Part shown: positions 58,301 to 64,000 of the stretch, one piece after another
Position numbering within the stretch: position 1 is the first letter of the stretch
How the letters are laid out: the number at the start of each line of letters is the position of its first letter
NCBI GenBank assembly: GCA_006503535.1
Contig: QYRS01000010.1
Coordinates: 248,001 to 312,000, forward strand
Length of the DNA: 64,000 nucleotides
DNA from: Arthrinium phaeospermum
Taxonomy: Eukaryota > Ascomycota > Sordariomycetes > Amphisphaeriales > Apiosporaceae
Direction of reading: 5' to 3'
Program-made: the position numbers and the translations under genes
The notes under the pieces: model-generated
The model's database searches: none
What the model was told of the DNA's origin: nothing
The model's input: the letters and a program-made list of their open reading frames with translations, nothing else

Positions 58301-61086
58301 ACAAACAACAGAACAGTGGAGCCGATCCCGTGTATTTGAATTATCTGTTGAACTGGGACTGCTGGACGTTTGGCTTGCTCGATCGATACGCTCCACGGAT
58401 TGAAAGTTTCCCAGGAAACAGGCAAGGCGGCCTGGGCTAACAACGACACTCGTCATCATCGTGACAGCTCAGTAGCTCCCACAGGATAAGCATAGAGCTC
58501 CGCACTGGCTTATCACAAGCTTCCTCTTACCAATCCCATTTTCCCGTGATGCGGTCAATACTCGTTCGATTGTGGGTCCCCGGGTGAAGTGGCAGCTCGG
58601 GCAAATCTGTAGTAGGACTCGCCTTGGGAAACGATCTGCTGCTGGTTAAAGCTTACGGGGTTTACCAATGAAGACAATTTGATAGGGGGCGTTGGTTTTG
58701 GTTCGACCATTCGATGTCGTACGTTCCCGAGGGCATTATGTTAAGGAGATAATTCGGGTGCAAGGATGGGAGATCTGTAGATAGCCGAGAAGCGTATGTA
58801 TAGTCGCCGTGCTCTGTGCCAGAATATGACTGGCCAGGTCGTCGGGGCGATTCGCCGTACGTAGAAGCGGTATTCGTGTGGCATCCATCTTGTCAAGTTG
58901 GCGTTTCTTTCAGTGTCAGTGTGTGTTCTTGGGACAGTCCCCTACCCTACAGCATCTACGGTATGCCAGATATCAGACCCAGAAGCCCTATGGATGCGGA
59001 CCTTAGCATCCGTCCGGGCCTTGTTTCTTATAGCAAGTGATGCCGTCGTGGTCTCGGCACAGTCTGTGTTCCCCGAGCCTGCCGCCATTTGGACGTTGTT
59101 GTTGCAGAGCATATTACCTAAGCGACAGACTGGCTTCACAGCACATGCTTCACTCTATAGACGCCAGTGTCTTATGTAATGGGAACCCTTTCCTTAATGT
59201 GGCATGGAAGAGCCGGCCCCATACACCCTCCTTTTCGATTGGGTAAGCTATGGGCTGGCTGGGGACGTATACGCCTACAGATAGGCATGCTTGACATGAC
59301 ATTATCAGCCCTGATATATGAACAGCCGGTAATACCTTTCTTCTAGTGGTACTTCTAGTAGCTTGTATTTGATCTGACACTGCCCACTGTTACCGAGAGA
59401 GCGTTCCGCGAGGCCTGCTAGTTCTTCGACTGGCGTCATCACAACTGCAGAAACTCAATGTCGTATTGATCATGGCCTAACTACGGTTCTCCTAGATCAT
59501 TTTCGGTACAAAAGGTGTCATGTTAAGGATTCATCGTGGGCGTGCATTGTATACGAAGCGAGTGGTGTGTTGGTATTGCGGCCCATATCGTTCTGGAGCC
59601 ACGATGGCTGGGAGCAAGCCCTTCATTGCACATATACTCAGAGGATACAGCCCTGATACTTGCGGCCAAGCTCAAGAACATCGGTATCATGGCACAAGAT
59701 ACCTGGCATCAACATGATCTGATGCGCGATCTGATTACTGCTGGTCAGGAATACCAAGAGCGCCTTTCACAACGAGGATACCTATTGATACATTTCGCGA
59801 AGAAATGACTTCCCTGCCAAGTGATGTGAGTTAAGTTGTGATTGCTGCACATCGAGTCTCACATGAAGTACAACTTCGCTGTAGAGCTTATAACGATCCA
59901 TACAGCTAGTATTGGCATGGGTAAAGGTCCCCTGAGATTGTCTTGTAAGCGGGAGTAAGAGAATAATACCTAACCTAAGGTTCTCACCATAGCCAAGATC
60001 ACGGGCACGAAATAGGCGGGTCTTCGAATATCGGCCTGTCGGTCAAAATCCACGAGAAAAGTGATCAGGAATTGCTATAACGACAGCGAATTTGGCGCCT
60101 TGGTGGCTATTCCTTCCTTGATGAAGCCATCGCGAGTGTTGCTGAGGTGGAGGTCCACTTCCATTGGTGGGACGCAAAAACACTATCTCCGAAGTTTACT
60201 GTGGGCGAACATCCAGCGGGTTCGTGAATCTGGTAGAAGCTTGGACGTATGGCGAACAGCGCATTGCTCGCAGCGGGCTTCCTTTTTGTTCTAGGCTCCT
60301 CACGAGCTCACCTTAGCTCTGGGGACAGTTGGTTTGTGGATTAGCGTGGAGGACCCTGGTTGTATCCAGACTGGATTTGGAGCAAGAACGGCCGAAAAGG
60401 ACACCTGCATCGAATTGACAGAAAGCTGTCCCCTATCGCAGGTGGGTTGTTTTTCCCTGGGGCCATAAAATATATTTGGGATGTTGGCAGACTTCAAAAC
60501 ATCTCAACAAAATTTACAAGCCGTACCAATTGATGTAAGGAATCATGGAAACATAGGTGTCTGCAATAGGGAAAACTTGGAGATGCCCCCAAAAATCATA
60601 GGTGCATTTTAGGTCGCGGTTCACCTCGTACATGTAGTCTGTACGACGTACGTTAAAATCTGGAGTCTGTCATCCGTTGTCGTGCCGTGTGCTGTTGTGT
60701 CAAAGCGGAATACCTAGGTTGTAGGCTCAGCCATTGGAATCCGTCCGCCCTTCGAGTCGACTCGAGAGCGCAGCATGTACCGGTAACCTTGAGTTACTGC
60801 TACTGCATCAGGCGGATTGCATTCACTGTACCTCCCAAACCATACATAGAGCTAATGTTCTCAATTCAATTGATCAATTAATTTTCCCACTAAATCTTTT
60901 CCCCACCACACGTGCTTTACGTTACCTAACCTACCCTCTCCCTTTCTCCTACCGACCTATCTGCTCCTACACGTAGACCTCTTCTACTCGGATTTATCTC
61001 TCGACTCGATCCCATTCTCGACGCCATTGGTATCCCGTGGTGCATCGAGCATTGAGACATCTTCTCTATCTACTTGGTTATATACT

Positions 61087-61372
61087 GTGAGTACCACCCA
61101 GCTCCGCTCCCCCAAAAGCACTTGCCTGCCTTGTGAGCTCTGTGCTTGATGCTCGGATCAACCTCCACCTGGAGCGCTTGACTAGTGCCCAGCAAGCTCC
61201 CAAGCCTGTGTGTTCACTGTGACATCTACGGGTGTGTCTGCAAAGGCAAGCCGTTGGTGTGATCTTGTGTTGGTGTGACTGTTGGTCTTTCTGGGGGCCT
61301 GCCACCGAGCGAACATTTGCGTGCTACACTTTCTTAGCCCTGAGCTACATCCAAACCTTCTTTTTTTGGCAG
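61087..61372 (+). other. Possible 5' leader intron of the multi-KH gene
   Basis: GTGAGT at 61087 and a pyrimidine-rich stretch ending TTTTTTTGGCAG at 61372 would define a 286-nt intron before the ATG at 61547. It is inferred from splice signals only; another acceptor near 61420 is possible. Confidence 0.4.
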
Positions 61373-61546
61373 CTCTGTTAGCTATCACCACCCTTTCTCC
61401 CTCCTACTTAACTTGAGGAGCTGCCCAAAGCTGACCACGACCCCGTTTCCAGAGTTTCATCTACCTCGTTTTGCCTGCCCGGCCCATTGTTCGCTACTTC
61501 CTCGGTCGATCGACCCCCCTCGGTTCCGGTACAGCTCTTATTAGAA

Positions 61547-64000
61547 ATGGCTACTTCTGACATGAATGGTGAGGCTTCGGCCTCGGCTGCCGAGCGTCTG
61601 CTCCAACAGCACGCCGACAACCCTCTCCACCATGTAACTGTTGAGGATGCGCCTGACGAGGACCTTCCCTCCGTCCCGTCCAAGACCGCCTCATCCATCG
61701 ACACCCAGTCCATCGAGGCCTTCCCCGAGCTCGGTGCCCCCAAGGGCAAGGCCCCCGTCAACATCGCCCCCATCTGGAGCGCCAAGGGTGGCAGGTCCAA
61801 CGGCTCGACCCCGGCCAACGGCACACCTCGTGCCTCCACGCCCGCTTCTGGTGCCGCTACCCCCGTCAACGTCCCGAACATGTCTATCCCCGGACGCCAC
61901 GTCGAGACCGTCACCATTGAGCCTCAATTCATCCTGCCCCGTGGCCAGCTCAAGCGTCCTATCCCCGACGTCGTAAAGGACATCAACCGCAAGTCCCGCG
62001 CTGTTTTGACGACTTCGAATATCAGCAATGGCCGCCTGCGCATCGATGCGACCGGTCCCCAGGACAAGGCTCAGCAAGCTATCCGGGACTTGGTCCAGCA
62101 GATTGGTACCAGGCAGACAATCAAGGTCCCCATCCCCCGCTCCACCAGGGCTCATGTCATTGGAAAGCAGGGCTCCACCATCAAGTCTATCCAGGAGAGG
62201 ACGGGCGCCAGGATACAGATGCCCAAGGCCGATGAGGCAGGCGATGACGACGATGACGACGCTATGGTCGACGTCCTCGTGGAAGGCAACACCATCACTG
62301 CTGCCGCTGCTCGCGATGCCATCAACCGAATCACCGGCGAACGCTCCTCCAACGTCAGTACCAAGCTCAAGTCGATCCCTGCCGAGTTCTACCCCTTCAT
62401 TGCTGGCGCAAACAACAACAGCCGGGAAGCGCTCGAGTCGGACCATGGTGTACAGATCCGTATTCCTCCCCATCAGCCCTGGTCCCATCCTATTCCTGCC
62501 GTTCCCAACGCCGGCGAACGCCCCCTGTTCGCACCGGCAAACAACGACAACCACATTCAGCTTGCTGGAGACCGTGCTGCCGTAGCTTCTGCCCGCGCAG
62601 CCATCGAGCGTCGCGCCCAGGAGCTCCAGAACCAGTTGCAGATGGACCAGGTTGATATTGCTCGGACTCGTCACCAATTCATCATTGGCGATCGCGGTAT
62701 TCCTATGGACGACTTCTTTGCTGAGACCAACTGCGTTATCCTCCTGCCCACAGACGATAGTGCCGAGGCTGTGACCGTCATCGGGCAGGACCAGGATGCT
62801 GTGACCCGTGGATTAGAAAAGGCCATGGATCTCGCCATGAGCATCAGCTCTTCGCCCATGGATGTCAGCCGTTCCCACAAGCATGCCGCTGGTGGTGCAT
62901 CTGCTTATTCTCGAGATGTATCGCGTTACCTCCGACAACGCAAAGAGATTGAGCGTATCGAGAAGCTCCACAAGATCCATGTCACCACCCCTTATATTGA
63001 TGGTGTGACCTCGCCTTGGGAGCTCTTTGCCAGGGACGCGAAGAACATCATCAAGGCGCAGAAGGAAGTAACATCTATTGTCAGCGGTCTCCCTCCTTCG
63101 AGATTGGCCACTGTTCCTGTTGATCCGTTTTTCCACGCTTACCTGAGAAGCGATGTCAAGCCCAAGGTCCAGTCAGATTACGGCGTTCATCTCGTCGTAC
63201 CTGAGCCTGGACAGGCTTCGTACCCCGTTCTCCTGGTTTACGAAGGAGAGACCGGATCTGAGCCCTACCAGGTACCTCAGAAGGCACCCACTGCGCAAGA
63301 ACTGAAAACGTTCCAGCAAGGCCTTGGGGAAGCACGCAAGCACATCCTCGATCTCATTGGCAAGCAAGAACAACTCAAGGCCGAGACTCTCGAGGTGCCG
63401 ACCAAGTTCCATGAGAAACTGCGCAAGTACATCAAGAAAGAGCAGGACGCTACAGTCCGTAGCGCCGGTCATATTCCTGTGCGCGTGAGTGTCAGGGGTA
63501 CCACGGTTACCATGCGGGGACCTACTTCGGCGGTTGATTCTTTAGCTTCCAAGTCTAGAGCTTTCGTCGAGCAGGAGAAGGAGGATGAGAAGGAGCGTGG
63601 TTTCACCATGAAGTTCGACTTCCCTCAAAAGTTCGCAAACCACTTGATTGGCAAGGGCGGTAGCCACATCAACGAGTTGCGCGAGAAATTTGATGTGGAT
63701 ATCCAAGTTCAGAACGGCGAGGTTGAGCTGAAGGGACCCAAGGCTAAGGCCGAGCGCGCCAAGTCGCACATCAACTCGTTGGCGCGCACCTGGGCCGACG
63801 AGACTAGCCACACTCTCAAGATCGAACCCAAGTTCCACCGTGAACTGATTGGCGCCCAAGGCAGTCAAATTGGCCGTCTTCAGACCCGCTACAATGTCCA
63901 CATCAACTTCCCCCGAACTGGACGCGCTGGCAAGGATGATGATTCGGGTGCTGATGCTGCCAGCGACTCTGGCAAGCCCAAACGCCAACAAGGCGCGGAT
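61547..64000 (+). CDS. SCP160: Multi-KH RNA-binding protein, vigilin/Scp160 family (3' end outside window)
   Basis: One open exon from the ATG at 61547 to the window edge, 818 codons with no stop, so the C-terminus is missing. The first 120 residues are disordered and Ala/Pro/Thr-rich. KH domains with intact GxxG loops are visible at HVIGKQGSTIKSIQERTG (about residue 204), HLIGKGGSHINELREKF (about 697) and ELIGAQGSQIGRLQTRY (about 766). Degenerate KH repeats lacking a good loop lie between, for example FIIGDRGIPMDDFF and the FIAGANNN region. This mix of classical and diverged KH repeats is the vigilin/Scp160 pattern. The protein binds RNA and polysomes at the ER and influences translation and ploidy maintenance in yeast. 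A long antisense frame over the first third is a codon-bias shadow. Confidence 0.88.
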   Translation, partial: MATSDMNGEASASAAERLLQQHADNPLHHVTVEDAPDEDLPSVPSKTASSIDTQSIEAFPELGAPKGKAPVNIAPIWSAKGGRSNGSTPANGTPRASTPASGAATPVNVPNMSIPGRHVETVTIEPQFILPRGQLKRPIPDVVKDINRKSRAVLTTSNISNGRLRIDATGPQDKAQQAIRDLVQQIGTRQTIKVPIPRSTRAHVIGKQGSTIKSIQERTGARIQMPKADEAGDDDDDDAMVDVLVEGNTITAAAARDAINRITGERSSNVSTKLKSIPAEFYPFIAGANNNSREALESDHGVQIRIPPHQPWSHPIPAVPNAGERPLFAPANNDNHIQLAGDRAAVASARAAIERRAQELQNQLQMDQVDIARTRHQFIIGDRGIPMDDFFAETNCVILLPTDDSAEAVTVIGQDQDAVTRGLEKAMDLAMSISSSPMDVSRSHKHAAGGASAYSRDVSRYLRQRKEIERIEKLHKIHVTTPYIDGVTSPWELFARDAKNIIKAQKEVTSIVSGLPPSRLATVPVDPFFHAYLRSDVKPKVQSDYGVHLVVPEPGQASYPVLLVYEGETGSEPYQVPQKAPTAQELKTFQQGLGEARKHILDLIGKQEQLKAETLEVPTKFHEKLRKYIKKEQDATVRSAGHIPVRVSVRGTTVTMRGPTSAVDSLASKSRAFVEQEKEDEKERGFTMKFDFPQKFANHLIGKGGSHINELREKFDVDIQVQNGEVELKGPKAKAERAKSHINSLARTWADETSHTLKIEPKFHRELIGAQGSQIGRLQTRYNVHINFPRTGRAGKDDDSGADAASDSGKPKRQQGAD

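Larger units (their letters stand above)
53692..61546. other. 7.9 kb region without a supportable gene
   Basis: This lies between the outward-facing STE20 and multi-KH genes. The left 1-1.5 kb is probably STE20 promoter and leader, with a T/C-rich tract at 53989-54012 and several short repeats. The right 0.6 kb is the leader of the KH gene, with a likely intron. Between about 55.4 and 60.8 kb I find only short overlapping frames with no domain, tRNA, rRNA or intact mobile element. A long non-coding RNA or a heavily mutated relic is possible. Confidence 0.5.

Noticed and set aside
61691..62677. 328-codon minus-strand frame over the KH gene
   Set aside because: It is a shadow of the multi-KH coding frame, which has intact GxxG motifs.
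1..64000. tRNA genes, 5S rRNA, CRISPR arrays, intact transposons
   Set aside because: I looked for B-box-like GGTTCGA contexts, 5S-like segments, regular spacer repeats and transposase or reverse-transcriptase motifs by eye and found none that hold up.

Overview
The window looks like nuclear DNA of a filamentous ascomycete, most likely a Sordariomycete that lives on plant material. Genes are mono-cistronic and interrupted by short introns (mostly 53-125 nt, GT..AG, often with a CTAAC/CTGAC-like branch site). Coding third positions are rich in G/C. The protein families fit Pezizomycotina: an AA9 LPMO, a type III PKS resembling 2'-oxoalkylresorcylic acid synthase, a GH92 mannosidase, an AA7-like oxidase, a 2EXR protein and a Rtt107/Brc1 BRCT protein. 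No species is claimed. Exon borders were worked out by hand from splice signals, reading phase and family conservation.

Layout. 1.2-3.5 kb: secreted GH78 alpha-L-rhamnosidase-like enzyme. 4.9-8.6 kb: convergent pair, the DNA-damage scaffold Rtt107/Brc1 (+) and ESCRT-II subunit VPS25 (-). 9.3-12.5 kb: a 2EXR protein and a small cysteine-containing secreted protein. 13.7-18.7 kb: POT peptide transporter and type III PKS. 19.1-23.3 kb: AA9 LPMO (-) and MFS sugar transporter (+), transcribed away from each other across a 1.6 kb gap. 23.5-27.4 kb: secreted GH71/GH99-like protein and methylthioadenosine phosphorylase, both minus strand. 28.1-30 kb: helical protein with a Pro/Gln/Tyr-rich tail that carries an apparent 1-nt frameshift. 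31.1-33.5 kb: CE1 feruloyl esterase and an F-box-like protein. 34.5-39.7 kb: GH92 mannosidase and secreted AA7/BBE-like flavo-oxidase. 39.8-43.7 kb: mitochondrial hydroxyacid-oxoacid transhydrogenase (-) and a DmpA-type self-processing aminopeptidase (+). 47.5-48.7 kb: mitochondrial-type SDR. 50.4-53.7 kb: p21-activated kinase STE20 (-). 53.7-61.5 kb: 7.9 kb with no supportable gene. 61.5 kb to the end: start of a vigilin/Scp160 multi-KH protein, cut by the window edge.

How the genes work together. The left two thirds is enriched in secreted carbohydrate-active proteins (GH78, AA9, GH71/99-like, CE1, GH92, AA7-like) plus a sugar transporter, mixed with housekeeping genes. They could act on one substrate: side-chain removal by GH78 and CE1, oxidative cleavage by AA9, hydrogen peroxide from AA7 feeding the LPMO, and uptake by the MFS carrier. 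Co-regulation is an inference. The right third holds conserved signalling and RNA-binding genes with long non-coding flanks. No convincing new multi-gene system was found. The least described items are the GH71/99-like enzyme, the Pro-rich protein and the small secreted protein.
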